A stretch of 40,636 nt of DNA. Origin: Heliobacterium chlorum (GTDB taxonomy: Bacteria; Bacillota; Desulfitobacteriia; Heliobacteriales; Heliobacteriaceae). The stretch covers positions 1 through 40,636 of the forward strand of contig NZ_JACVHF010000026.1 in the NCBI RefSeq assembly GCF_014502795.1, in the 5' to 3' direction. The notes beneath the pieces were generated by a model. The model did not search any database. It saw nothing but the letters and a program-made list of their open reading frames with translations, and had not been told where the DNA came from. Both the position numbers and the translations under genes were made by a program. Below are positions 8,582-18,153 of the stretch, piece after piece (the first letter of the stretch is position 1; every line of letters starts with the position of its first letter).

Positions 8582-9040
8582 ATAAAACAAACAGTACAAA
8601 AGGAATTAGACCGATTAAAAGACGTTATATCCGAACAATCGAGATTTATTTCAGAAATTGAGGAAGCGGAAAGCATAAAGTTGACTATTTTAGATTCTTT
8701 GCCTATGTACATTGCCGTATTGAATAAAGACGGATATGTAACTTTTTCAAATGATGAATGGGACTCTAACGCGGGAATAAATCGTATTTGTAATCTTTTT
8801 GGGGGGATAGGAACTAATTATTTAAGAAAACTTAGAGAAGCGGTTAGCGACGGGGATCAAGAATTAGAAGCGATTTTTAATGGAATAAACTCGGTGATTA
8901 ATAGAGAAAAAGAGATATTCAACCATGATTATATATGTAAGACTCCAATAGAACGTATTCAGTACAAGATAGTCGTGAGTCCACTTAAATATAATAAAGA
9001 CGGAGTCGTAATGGTTCTTCATAAAATCTCTCACGATTAA
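8582..9040 (+). CDS. PAS-domain protein, apparent ATA start
   Basis: 152 residues if begun at ATA 8582 (protein MKQTVQKELDRLKD). That codon is seven bases after a perfect AAAAGGAGG, whereas the only conventional start, GTG 8576, nearly touches the Shine-Dalgarno and is poorly spaced. A coiled-coil N-terminus (1-40) is followed by a PAS domain (LDSLPMYIAVLNKDGYVTFSN) ending in a beta strand (VVMVLHKI). No kinase or output domain is attached, so it is probably a stand-alone sensor or a fragment of one. It is AT-rich compared with the phage-like operon. A terminator follows. Confidence 0.7.
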   Translation: MKQTVQKELDRLKDVISEQSRFISEIEEAESIKLTILDSLPMYIAVLNKDGYVTFSNDEWDSNAGINRICNLFGGIGTNYLRKLREAVSDGDQELEAIFNGINSVINREKEIFNHDYICKTPIERIQYKIVVSPLKYNKDGVVMVLHKISHD

Positions 9041-9061
9041 AAAGCCCATCAGATAGCCAAC

Positions 9062-9089
9062 AACAGTCCCCCGGCAACGGGGGCTGTTT
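9062..9089 (+). terminator. Intrinsic terminator after the PAS gene
   Basis: AACAG-TCCCCC-GGCAA-CGGGGG-CTGTT stem followed by TTTC. Confidence 0.7.
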
Positions 9090-9159
9090 CGCTCTTTGAT
9101 AACTAAAAAAGCCCACGCCAAATAAGCGACGGTCGTGAGATTAAAGAACCCTCGCTTGA

Positions 9160-9395
9160 TAAATGGTCGGACGTAGACTCTGGTATTGCTGGGAGGACTT
9201 CGCTGTTGGTCGTGAGGACAAACTGCCCCTCAGATTATCGGCTGAAGTCACCTATCGGCTGTTTGGCAGACTGGCCTCTCGACGGTATGGGCGAAGTTCA
9301 CTGCTGACTTATCGGCAAAACTGCCTTGTGCGTTGGTTTAGGTAACGTGGCCGGACTTCGCCAAGTGGCACTGGACTTGTTTGCCGAACGGTAAA
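9160..9395 (+). repeat. Degenerate tandem repeats, no gene
   Basis: Three related units can be read: GGGAGGACTTCGC ... AAACTGCC, GGGCGAAGTTCACTGC ... AAACTGCC and GGCCGGACTTCGCC ... TTTGCC. Short frames here have unnatural composition and no ribosome binding sites. In a phage-derived element such DNA could be a replication or packaging region; this is speculation. Confidence 0.35.
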
Positions 9396-9444
9396 CCTGC
9401 AATTAGTTCTAAAGACTATATTTACTTAGAGAATTTTGCAGGTT
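9394..9444 (+). other. Long imperfect hairpin
   Basis: AACCTGCAA (9394-9402) pairs with TTGCAGGTT (9436-9444) and the stem continues through TTCTAAAG/CTTAGAG, leaving a small AT-rich loop. No T run follows, so it is not a terminator. Confidence 0.4.
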
Positions 9445-9990
9445 ACGCTGCCATCGTGATCCTCCGGGGTTCTGCACCTATGATCACCATGGCCACCCAA
9501 GATGGAACCCATAGTCCAACCGTGAACCAACGCTACCCATATTCGATTTTCGTAGAACTGGGAGTTCCGATTATGGCCCATATATCAACCTCCCTCGTTT
9601 TGTAAGTAATGGTGGGACGATATTCTCCAGATGGGCAGACCTCCTCTGTGGAATGAACTTGATTCGTCGCTGTCTTTAATTGAGAGAACCGGCCGTCACC
9701 CGATAACACCACTCCTTATTTTCCGGCCCATCATGCACTGGACCGAGATGAAAAATATTTGAATCATATGCTTGTACGTTGTGAAATTAAATTTTTTAGT
9801 CTCAGGATCCAGTTATTCCTCGATATTCACTCCTCCTTACTGCAGGCCCGTCATGCAGCCATTATTGAGATATCTGAAGCCAATGCGTGTCGTGTTGATT
9901 TCGACAGTAAAAAATCATTTGCGGAATAATTTTTTAGTTTTTTGTTGGAGCCGGTTATTTTTCGATATTCATTCCTCCTCGGTGGGCGGT
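9445..9990 (+). repeat. Degenerate 120-140 bp tandem units, no gene
   Basis: The box CGATATTCACTCCTCCT occurs at 9821 and 9963, with a weaker relative at 9701 and a partial one at 9614. Each is preceded by a GGATCCAGTTATT-like or GGAGCCGGTTATT-like word and followed by GGCCC-TCATGCA in two units. Spacings are 120 and 142 bp. Translations are unconvincing. The last unit is where the composite transposon inserted. Confidence 0.45.
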
Positions 9991-9996
9991 TGCCGC
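9988..9996 (+). repeat. Target site duplication, left copy (GGTTGCCGC)
   Basis: Nine bases directly outside the outer end of IS copy 1, identical to 17981-17989 outside the far end of IS copy 2. Confidence 0.85.
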
Positions 9997-11481
9997 CTAA
10001 GTGATCCCCAGTTTAAGGAAAATCGATTTATTTTTTAGGTTACATTGAAGTTTTATGCAGGTTTCCATAGGCAGAAAATCGAATCATTCGACAAGGAATC
10101 TGTAAAATTAGGGAGAAATTGTTGAATGAATTTGATTGCATTTACTTCATTTTTAGTAAGTCAAATGATTGGGATTCGGAAGTCTCAAGTCAAAACCTTG
10201 GCTGCACTTGCGTTTGCCTTGTTTCACACCGACAATATCTCGGTCGCTGCCATGGGTAAGGCCATTCAAAACATGGTTGCCGATAAGCACAATATCAAAC
10301 GAGTCGATCGTTTTTTAGGGAACCCTCGATTGAACGTCCTGTCCATGGCTGGTGCACTACTCCACATGATTTGCAGTAAGCTATCGTTGAATTCTCGCCT
10401 GCTGGTAGCCTTGGATTGGACCGATCTCCACGATGACCGTCACCAAACATTAGTATTGGCTTTGATCGTGGGCAGTCGAGAAACACCTGTTCTCTGGCGT
10501 ACTGCGGTAAAAACAGACCTGAAAGACAAAATGACTCAAATGGAAATGGATTTAGTTAAAGACTTTCGAACCATCGTTCCCGATGGATATCGCGTGATTA
10601 TTTTAGCAGACCGTGGGTTTGCCAAAGTTGAACTATTCAAGGTTATCCGTAGCTCACATTTTGATTTTGTTATCCGTCTACCCAAAAACAATGCATTTAT
10701 TTTCAGCGATACCTATTGTGGAGCATTAAATAAATTCGCTATTTCTTATAATAGCTAAAAGGATTTCGGTCAAACGAAGTATACCGGTGAGCATCGATAT
10801 CCGGTACGCATCGTGGCCATTCATGATGTATTTCAAAAAGATTCATGGATTTTGGCTACATCCCTATCCGATCCCCTTTCCGAAGTCACCCAATTTTACG
10901 GGCGGCGTTTCGAAATTGAGGAATGCTTTCGGGATATCAAAAACGAACGAAACGGTCTGTGCCTTCGTGGAACGAAGCTGTCAAGTACCGATCGATATGA
11001 TCGTCTTTTCCTGGTCATCACTTGTGGGTACCTGTTTATGGTCGTTACAGGACATTGGGCGGAAGAGCGAGATCTACATCGGCCAATGATGGCAAATACC
11101 GTACCTTACCGGACTCTAGGATTATGGCGAGTTGGTCGTAACATCTTGCGTCGTCCAGAAAAATATCCATTTATTCGGGAGATCAAACCGGAGGAGTTAT
11201 TCGAGCATATTCGTGAAGTGGTTCGAGTGGCATAGCCTTCGATTTCCTTAGTTGGGATTTTTCGACCGAAAGTATCGGATAAAATTCAAAATACTTTGGG
11301 TTTGCTTTGCTATGCCCTTTTATTAATGAATCAGTGTTTCCGTAATGTAACGATGCCATTTCTACTTGTAATCAACACAAATTTACCCTATTTCGTTTTG
11401 AGAAATTCACCGTTTGAGTGCTGAAAAAAACTCGAAAACTAAACCCATATAATTACATTGTTAAAAGTGGGGATAACTCAG
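9997..11481 (+). mobile_element. IS4-family insertion sequence, copy 1
   Basis: 1485 bp, with terminal inverted repeats CTAAGTGATCCCCAGTTT (left) and CTGAGTTATCCCCACTTT (right, read inward), 15 of 18 matching. It differs from copy 2 visibly only by lacking 8 bp (AGTTTAAA) in the AT-rich stretch near 10030. It contains one transposase frame interrupted by a stop codon. Confidence 0.9.
10126..11235 (+). pseudogene. tnp: IS4-family DDE transposase with in-frame TAA (copy 1)
   Basis: 369 codons in one frame, interrupted only by TAA at 10756-10758. The first part has DDE aspartates in VALDWTDLHDD and VIILADRGFAK. The part after the stop carries the glutamate in the exact IS4 YREK motif (YGRRFEIEECFRDIK). 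All catalytic residues are therefore present but split by the stop, which sits where a tyrosine codon would fit (SYNS-stop-KDFGQ). Without readthrough the N-terminal product lacks the catalytic Glu. Copy 2 has the identical stop. Either an intact relative acts in trans or the stop is read through. Confidence 0.85.
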
Positions 11482-11489
11482 GTTATTGT

Positions 11490-11518
11490 TTGCAAAAATA
11501 ATCGAAATATCATATAAT
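11490..11518 (+). promoter_or_regulatory. Promoter of the surface-protein gene
   Basis: TTGCAA (11490-11495), 17-bp spacer, TATAAT (11513-11518). It starts nine bases after the IS end, so the passenger gene keeps its own promoter. The roughly 210-nt leader contains a CTGCCC/GGGCAG hairpin near 11657-11682. Confidence 0.7.
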
Positions 11519-11737
11519 ATGTATAAAATTAGGAACAATACAACAATCTGATTTAAGAATTAACTTCTTTTAAAGGGTGTCTGGATGTTTCTGGTTTTGT
11601 GTTCGAATAATCAAGAAAACGCATTAATACTAGAGATTAGTTCAACTACTGTGTTACTGCCCCTTAACTTTTTATGGGCAGATCCCAATATGAATCGAAA
11701 ATCTCATATGAATTGACCAACGAAGAGGAGGAAGACT

Positions 11738-14700
11738 ATGAAAAAACAAAAGTTCTTAAGTGCTCTATTAGTATTAATCATGTTGCTAGCTATGTTACCA
11801 GGGGTGACTTTGCCCGTTAGCGCAGGCAGCGCAGCAACATCCGACATCACTCTTGTTGCCAGCCCAGACTATGTATTTGGTGCTGCGACAGTGGGGTATG
11901 GAACACAAGCATTTTATTCGGTGAGTGTGCGCAGTACCGGAACAGGAGAAACAGGTGCACTGTCAGTTGCGCTTAGTGGAGATAATCCGACGGCGTTCTC
12001 ACTCTCTACAGAAGCCATTGATTCTATTGCTGCAGATGCCAGCACAAGCTTTACGGTAAGGCCTATAACGGGTCTTGCACCAGGCACTTATACTGCTACT
12101 ATAACTGTTTCCGGCAGTTCTGTGACTGCTAAGAGCTTTGATGTGAGCTTTACTGTGGATCCCGTCGGAACAACCTATAACGCAACAATCTATACCTATA
12201 TAAATGGTTCTCAAACAGATGTTACAGGAAGTGTTGAATTTAGGAGCGGTATGCCCATGTTCAGCACTCAAATACCAAGAACTGGTGCGGGAACTTATGA
12301 GACTGCAGTTGCAAACGGTGATTATTCTCTTTATATCAACGGCATTTTCACAGGTAGAATTCTCACAATCAGTGGCGCGAACATCAACGTTACATTGGAG
12401 TACTATACAGTTGACTTCTCTGTGTCACACGATGGAACTGCAAGTGGCAGCAGTATCAACGCTGTGGTGGACGGAACTGCAATAAGCAGCGGAGACGCTG
12501 TGATGAAGGGAAAGGATATTACATTAACTGCAGCCGGTACAGGTGCTGCCAGCTATACATATGCATGGTCCGGAAGCGGCACAGGCGGTCAAACCACTGC
12601 GGAGCTGACCATTACAAATTTGAGCAGCATAGTAAATGCTGCCTGTACCATTACGGGTAGCGGATCTCCTGCGAGTACACCTGACTACAAAATCAATAAT
12701 ATAGGCTACAACTGGACAGGCAGTGATGAAACCATTACTCTATCTGGAGCTAATACCAGTCTGGAGCTTTTGGAAGAACCGTCTAAGGTGATTAAGATTG
12801 ATGTTACCTCAAGTGATGGTTCAATAGTAACAATAAATGGGAATTCATTACCTTTTACCAATACATATATTATTGTTTATAATGATATCAATTTGAACTT
12901 AACTAATCTGGACATAGTAGCTCCGGACAACCAACAAGCATTAAAACTCAACCATGTGGAATCGGACTCTGGCGAAACTACTATCAATATCACCGGGACA
13001 TGCTCACTCAAGGGAGGTCCGAGTAAAAGCGGTATATATTCCTCCACAGATCAGAAGCTCACTGTTATGGGTACAGGTACTTTGGATGTAACAGGAGGAA
13101 GTAGTACGAGTAGTTACGCCGGTGATGGTATTTGTATGATCGGTGGCGCTGTAACAGCAGAGCAGAAAGAAGGGGCAGAGCTCTCCATCATGGGAGGGGT
13201 TACAGTCAATGCAACGGGAGGCAATTCACAGGTTAGCAATGGCGGTTGCGGTGTAAAGGTAGCCTGGGGTGACCTGATAATCGACAGCGCAACATTGAAT
13301 AGCTGGAGTGGAACAAGTGGAGCCGCCGCCGCTGTATCTGCGATCAACGTATTATATACTCCTTCTGACAAAACACAGCGCGGGACAATTGAGATAAAGG
13401 ACGGCTCGGTAACAGCTATTGGCGCCAGTAATAACTCATTGGCTGGCGGGCGTGGTATCGATGTATTCAATAGTCTAACAATTTCAGGCAGCAGTACGGT
13501 AATTGCGCAAGGGGGTAACAGTAGCGCAAACAGCGGCGGGGTTGGTATTTTCGCCTATGAGAAGAATATATCAATCTCAGGCTGTACAGTAACGGCTAAG
13601 GGCGGTAACGGTAAATTATACGGTGGACATGCTATATACAGCGGAATGGGCACAATTACCGTTGAGAGCGGTACTAACCTCACTGCTATCGGCGGCAACG
13701 GTGAAACAAATGCCGGCGGAGTGGGATTGCGTGCCCCGGGACAGAGCAACGCGGGGAATACCGTCACTATTGCAAATAACGCCGGGGATGTTTATGTCCG
13801 CGGAGGGCATGACGCAGCGGAGGTACTTAGGGCATCCGTGATGGGCAAAGATTTGTATATCGGTACAGGCAATATAGGAAACATAGTAATGGAAGGCGCT
13901 AATCCACGCTCTATTAAAAATACTTCAACTGGCGATAATGTATATTTGGTAAATGTCACAACTAACCCTGCCGAAGCGGTAGAAATCCAATGTGTGGTAA
14001 ATGGTACACTGGGAGGAAACTATACATACCGTGCTATTACGGCAGCGGATGGTACAGCCTGTATGTGGCTGCCTGAAGGTGCCCGGGTTCTCTCTTCCAA
14101 CGGGTATACAAACAAAGATTTGACTGTGGTAGCTAACGATACACAAAATTCTGCCACTATGTTGAAATCATTTTTCGTTACCGTGACAGCAAATACCCTG
14201 ATACCTGTGGTGGGTGTAGACGATACGATTACTCTGACAGTAAAGGATAGTTTGGGTAATACAGATACAGGCTTTGACGGAGCGAAGAACGTGACCATTA
14301 CAGGAGTGGAAGCGGCACCGAACAGTACATACGGAAGCTTCAACGGAACAGCACTTGATTCCAGCTCTGCCGGAGCAGGACAGGTGATCTCTGTAACCTT
14401 TACCGACGGTGTGGCAACAGCGAACCTAAAGCTGAACAAGGCGGGCGGGCAAACTATCGGATTTAGTATTGATACAGTAACGACACCTGCAACAAATACC
14501 CTGACCATTACACCAAGCCACGGTACAGCAGCTTCCATGGCAGTGACACAGAATATCACGGCGCCTGCAAGCAATGGCGGACAGTTTGCACAGCAACCGT
14601 GCATAACGCTGAAGGATGCTTATGGCAATACCTGCACCAGTGACAATACGACCGTCGTAACAGCAGCCAAGGAAGATGTAGGAACATGGGCCTTGACTGG

Positions 14701-16186
14701 AACGACAACCGCAACAGCAAGCAGTGGTGTAGCAACATTCACAAACCTTGGAGCAACGAATACGACAGAGGCAACCGGCGCGCAGCTTGGCTTCACATCT
14801 GGGTCTATGACCAAGGTGACAAGTACAACCGTAACCTTACCGGCACCTGCTTCTTCTAGTAGTTCAGGTGGAGGCGGTGGTTCATCCACAACAGCTCCAG
14901 CAGGAACTGGAACTGTAAGTGTAGTAGTAAATGGTAAAACTGAAAAGGCAGGAACAGAAACAAATTCAACAGAAAACGGTAAATCAACAGTAACTGTAGA
15001 GGTAAACAACAAAGCAATTCAAAGCAAGATTGAGGAAGCTGTAAAAAGTAATACGACAGGGCAGCAAAATGTGATCCAAGTTCCAGTTGCAGATAAAAAG
15101 GCTGACGTGGTAAGAGTTGAACTTACTGGAGATATTGTAAAACAGCTAGAAACAAACACATTTGATGTATCAGTAAAACGTGATGCAGTAGAATATGTGA
15201 TACCTGCAAAAGAGCTAACTATTTCAAACGTAGCAAAAGAACTAGGAGTGGCTGAAACTTCACTAAAAGATATCAAAGTGGAAGTACAGATTACTAAGCT
15301 TGATGATTCGGTAGTTGAAAAATATAACGAAGTGGCAAAGCAAAACGGAGCAACGATCGTATTCCCACCAACCGCATTTGAAGTAGTAGCAAAGACAACC
15401 AATGCAGCAGGGAAAACTGAAGATGTGAAGATCAGCAAATTCAGCAACTACGTAGAAAGAGTTATGGAAATCCCAGCAGGAGTAGACCCAAGCAAGATAA
15501 CAACAGGTATAGTGTTCAATTCTGATGGAACGTACAGCCATGTACCTACTGATGTATATCAGAAAGATGGAAAGTGGTATGCAAAACTTAACTCGCTTAC
15601 AAATTCAAACTACTCAGTTGTATGGAATCCAGTTACAGTTAAATCTGTAGAAAACCACTGGGCAAAGGATTCAGTCAATGACATGGCATCAAGACTAGTA
15701 ATATTCAATGCAGAAACCTTTGAGCCAAATAAGGCAATAACAAGAGCAGATTTTGCAGAATATATCGTAAGAGCGCTTGGCTTATACAGACAAGGTGAAC
15801 ATCAGAATAAGTTTACTGATATTAATGCAAAAGGAGACAGAACACTAGCAATTTTGATAGCAAATGAGTATGGAATCGTAACAGGGTACTCTGACGGAAC
15901 CTTTAGAGGAGACAATCAGATAACAAGAGAAGAAGCGATGACGATGTATCAGAGAGCAATGAAGATTACAAAGCTTACAGGAAGCGACACCAATCGAATC
16001 AATACTTATGTGGATAGCATGCAAGTAAGCAAGTGGGCCGTTTCCTATGTAACTGATGTATTGTCAGCACACGTATTCAACGGAACAACAGCAACAACTA
16101 TTGCACCAAAAGCAAACTTAACTTATGCGGAAGCTGCACAGGCAATAAAGAATCTGTTGGTGGAGTCTAAGTTAATCAATAAGTAA
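11738..16186 (+). CDS. Large SLH-anchored surface protein with beta-helix-type repeats
   Basis: 1482 residues behind GAGGAGG. Signal peptide 1-28 (KFLSALLVLIMLLAMLPG...VSAG). About 30-110 and 230-310 look like Ig-type beta domains. About 390-690 is a Gly/Asn/Ser-rich stretch with recurring VTATGGNS-like and VTIANNAG-like turns, as in right-handed beta-helix or carbohydrate-binding (Cthe_2159-like) proteins. About 700-1030 has Ig/invasin-like units (ITLTVKDSLGNTDTGF). A Ser/Gly linker lies near 1040-1052. The C-terminus (about 1300-1480) has three SLH domains (VENHWAKDSVNDM, GYSDGTFRGDNQITREEA, third weaker) that bind pyruvylated secondary wall polymer. From about 14900 the codons become more AT-rich, suggesting a mosaic origin. 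Likely an adhesin or glycan-binding envelope protein; the ligand is unknown. It is the only passenger of the composite transposon. Confidence 0.9.
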   Translation: MKKQKFLSALLVLIMLLAMLPGVTLPVSAGSAATSDITLVASPDYVFGAATVGYGTQAFYSVSVRSTGTGETGALSVALSGDNPTAFSLSTEAIDSIAADASTSFTVRPITGLAPGTYTATITVSGSSVTAKSFDVSFTVDPVGTTYNATIYTYINGSQTDVTGSVEFRSGMPMFSTQIPRTGAGTYETAVANGDYSLYINGIFTGRILTISGANINVTLEYYTVDFSVSHDGTASGSSINAVVDGTAISSGDAVMKGKDITLTAAGTGAASYTYAWSGSGTGGQTTAELTITNLSSIVNAACTITGSGSPASTPDYKINNIGYNWTGSDETITLSGANTSLELLEEPSKVIKIDVTSSDGSIVTINGNSLPFTNTYIIVYNDINLNLTNLDIVAPDNQQALKLNHVESDSGETTINITGTCSLKGGPSKSGIYSSTDQKLTVMGTGTLDVTGGSSTSSYAGDGICMIGGAVTAEQKEGAELSIMGGVTVNATGGNSQVSNGGCGVKVAWGDLIIDSATLNSWSGTSGAAAAVSAINVLYTPSDKTQRGTIEIKDGSVTAIGASNNSLAGGRGIDVFNSLTISGSSTVIAQGGNSSANSGGVGIFAYEKNISISGCTVTAKGGNGKLYGGHAIYSGMGTITVESGTNLTAIGGNGETNAGGVGLRAPGQSNAGNTVTIANNAGDVYVRGGHDAAEVLRASVMGKDLYIGTGNIGNIVMEGANPRSIKNTSTGDNVYLVNVTTNPAEAVEIQCVVNGTLGGNYTYRAITAADGTACMWLPEGARVLSSNGYTNKDLTVVANDTQNSATMLKSFFVTVTANTLIPVVGVDDTITLTVKDSLGNTDTGFDGAKNVTITGVEAAPNSTYGSFNGTALDSSSAGAGQVISVTFTDGVATANLKLNKAGGQTIGFSIDTVTTPATNTLTITPSHGTAASMAVTQNITAPASNGGQFAQQPCITLKDAYGNTCTSDNTTVVTAAKEDVGTWALTGTTTATASSGVATFTNLGATNTTEATGAQLGFTSGSMTKVTSTTVTLPAPASSSSSGGGGGSSTTAPAGTGTVSVVVNGKTEKAGTETNSTENGKSTVTVEVNNKAIQSKIEEAVKSNTTGQQNVIQVPVADKKADVVRVELTGDIVKQLETNTFDVSVKRDAVEYVIPAKELTISNVAKELGVAETSLKDIKVEVQITKLDDSVVEKYNEVAKQNGATIVFPPTAFEVVAKTTNAAGKTEDVKISKFSNYVERVMEIPAGVDPSKITTGIVFNSDGTYSHVPTDVYQKDGKWYAKLNSLTNSNYSVVWNPVTVKSVENHWAKDSVNDMASRLVIFNAETFEPNKAITRADFAEYIVRALGLYRQGEHQNKFTDINAKGDRTLAILIANEYGIVTGYSDGTFRGDNQITREEAMTMYQRAMKITKLTGSDTNRINTYVDSMQVSKWAVSYVTDVLSAHVFNGTTATTIAPKANLTYAEAAQAIKNLLVESKLINK

Positions 16187-16193
16187 TGGTGAT

Positions 16194-16228
16194 AAAAGGA
16201 GTACTCTATGATAAGGGTACTCCTTTTT
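16194..16228 (+). terminator. Terminator of the surface-protein gene
   Basis: AAAAGGAGTAC pairs with GTACTCCTTTTT across a 12-nt loop, eight bases after the stop codon. Confidence 0.85.
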
Positions 16229-16487
16229 AACAGATTACTGAAGACACCTTCAACCAACCCTTGAAGCGATAAAAATGATGACATAATATTTATGCAAAAT
16301 AATGCAAGATATGCGTATGAAACAGCTATTAATACCGATAAAACGCATAAATATGCATAGAAAATGCATAAAAATTGTGGATATGTTTCCACACACACAC
16401 CATGTGGAAACTGTATGCCTTTTCTCTAAATGATTAGGGGCTCATAATCCGAACCACCAAAGGAATCTTGCCCTCGCCTGTGAGGAC
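16229..16487 (+). other. Gene-free stretch inside the composite transposon
   Basis: About 260 bp without a gene. ATGCATA/TATGCAT words recur five or so times between 16290 and 16375, and a GTTTCCACAC/GTGGAAAC hairpin lies at about 16384-16411. These could be remnants of the donor replicon. No promoter for IS copy 2 is evident here. Confidence 0.4.
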
Positions 16488-17980
16488 CTAAGTGATCCCC
16501 AGTTTAAGGAAAATCGATTTATAGTTTAAATTTTTAGGTTACATTGAAGTTTTATGCAGGTTTCCATAGGCAGAAAATCGAATCATTCGACAAGGAATCT
16601 GTAAAATTAGGGAGAAATTGTTGAATGAATTTGATTGCATTTACTTCATTTTTAGTAAGTCAAATGATTGGGATTCGGAAGTCTCAAGTCAAAACCTTGG
16701 CTGCACTTGCGTTTGCCTTGTTTCACACCGACAATATCTCGGTCGCTGCCATGGGTAAGGCCATTCAAAACATGGTTGCCGATAAGCACAATATCAAACG
16801 AGTCGATCGTTTTTTAGGGAACCCTCGATTGAACGTCCTGTCCATGGCTGGTGCACTACTCCACATGATTTGCAGTAAGCTATCGTTGAATTCTCGCCTG
16901 CTGGTAGCCTTGGATTGGACCGATCTCCACGATGACCGTCACCAAACATTAGTATTGGCTTTGATCGTGGGCAGTCGAGAAACACCTGTTCTCTGGCGTA
17001 CTGCGGTAAAAACAGACCTGAAAGACAAAATGACTCAAATGGAAATGGATTTAGTTAAAGACTTTCGAACCATCGTTCCCGATGGATATCGCGTGATTAT
17101 TTTAGCAGACCGTGGGTTTGCCAAAGTTGAACTATTCAAGGTTATCCGTAGCTCACATTTTGATTTTGTTATCCGTCTACCCAAAAACAATGCATTTATT
17201 TTCAGCGATACCTATTGTGGAGCATTAAATAAATTCGCTATTTCTTATAATAGCTAAAAGGATTTCGGTCAAACGAAGTATACCGGTGAGCATCGATATC
17301 CGGTACGCATCGTGGCCATTCATGATGTATTTCAAAAAGATTCATGGATTTTGGCTACATCCCTATCCGATCCCCTTTCCGAAGTCACCCAATTTTACGG
17401 GCGGCGTTTCGAAATTGAGGAATGCTTTCGGGATATCAAAAACGAACGAAACGGTCTGTGCCTTCGTGGAACGAAGCTGTCAAGTACCGATCGATATGAT
17501 CGTCTTTTCCTGGTCATCACTTGTGGGTACCTGTTTATGGTCGTTACAGGACATTGGGCGGAAGAGCGAGATCTACATCGGCCAATGATGGCAAATACCG
17601 TACCTTACCGGACTCTAGGATTATGGCGAGTTGGTCGTAACATCTTGCGTCGTCCAGAAAAATATCCATTTATTCGGGAGATCAAACCGGAGGAGTTATT
17701 CGAGCATATTCGTGAAGTGGTTCGAGTGGCATAGCCTTCGATTTCCTTAGTTGGGATTTTTCGACCGAAAGTATCGGATAAAATTCAAAATACTTTGGGT
17801 TTGCTTTGCTATGCCCTTTTATTAATGAATCAGTGTTTCCGTAATGTAACGATGCCATTTCTACTTGTAATCAACACAAATTTACCCTATTTCGTTTTGA
17901 GAAATTCACCGTTTGAGTGCTGAAAAAAACTCGAAAACTAAACCCATATAATTACATTGTTAAAAGTGGGGATAACTCAG
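16488..17980 (+). mobile_element. IS4-family insertion sequence, copy 2
   Basis: 1493 bp, same orientation and terminal repeats as copy 1, with eight extra bases at about 16520-16530. The body appears otherwise identical, including the internal stop codon, so the two copies diverged very recently. Confidence 0.9.
16625..17734 (+). pseudogene. tnp: IS4-family DDE transposase with in-frame TAA (copy 2)
   Basis: Same protein as 10126-11235: D in VALDWTD, D in ILADRGF, E in the YREK motif, with TAA at 17255-17257 between the second D and the E. Since this copy carries the same stop and forms one end of a transposed unit, the stop either arose before the IS duplicated or does not abolish activity. 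Confidence 0.85.
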
Positions 17981-17989
17981 GGTTGCCGC
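17981..17989 (+). repeat. Target site duplication, right copy (GGTTGCCGC)
   Basis: Immediately outside the outer end of IS copy 2; exact match to 9988-9996. The 164 bases from here to the next gene hold nothing else I can name. Confidence 0.85.
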
Positions 17990-18153
17990 AGTGACATCAT
18001 CGCTCTAGATGGGTAGGAAGTCAACGGGGAAGAGTTTAGTAAATCAGATCTGATACAAAATAGGAGAATTAGTATAGTTTGTAGAAGTTAATGACGAGTT
18101 TAAATAATATCACCCAGTTGTAGATAAGGATGAAGATAATGGAGGTACATACG

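Larger units (their letters stand above)
9997..17980 (+). mobile_element. Composite transposon carrying an S-layer-type surface gene
   Basis: A 7984-bp unit made of two IS4-family copies in direct orientation (9997-11481 and 16488-17980) around one large gene. The outer ends are flanked by the same 9 bp, GGTTGCCGC, whereas the two inner flanks (GTTATTGTT after copy 1, TGTGAGGAC before copy 2) match neither each other nor the outer repeat. That is the signature of a single transposition of the whole block, not of two separate IS insertions. Nine-base duplications are normal for some IS4-family members such as IS10 and IS50. Confidence 0.85.

Noticed and set aside
9163-10038. Three plus-strand frames of 60-88 codons
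   Set aside because: They cover the degenerate repeat tract, lack ribosome binding sites and read as repeated Arg/Leu/Phe-rich strings; better explained as non-coding repeats.
9997-11481. Independent insertion of the two IS copies
   Set aside because: Each copy alone lacks matching flanks; only the outer ends of the pair share a 9-bp repeat.
16425-16470. tRNA-like GATTAGGGGCTCATAATC arm
   Set aside because: It resembles a CAT anticodon arm, but no acceptor, D or T arms surround it.
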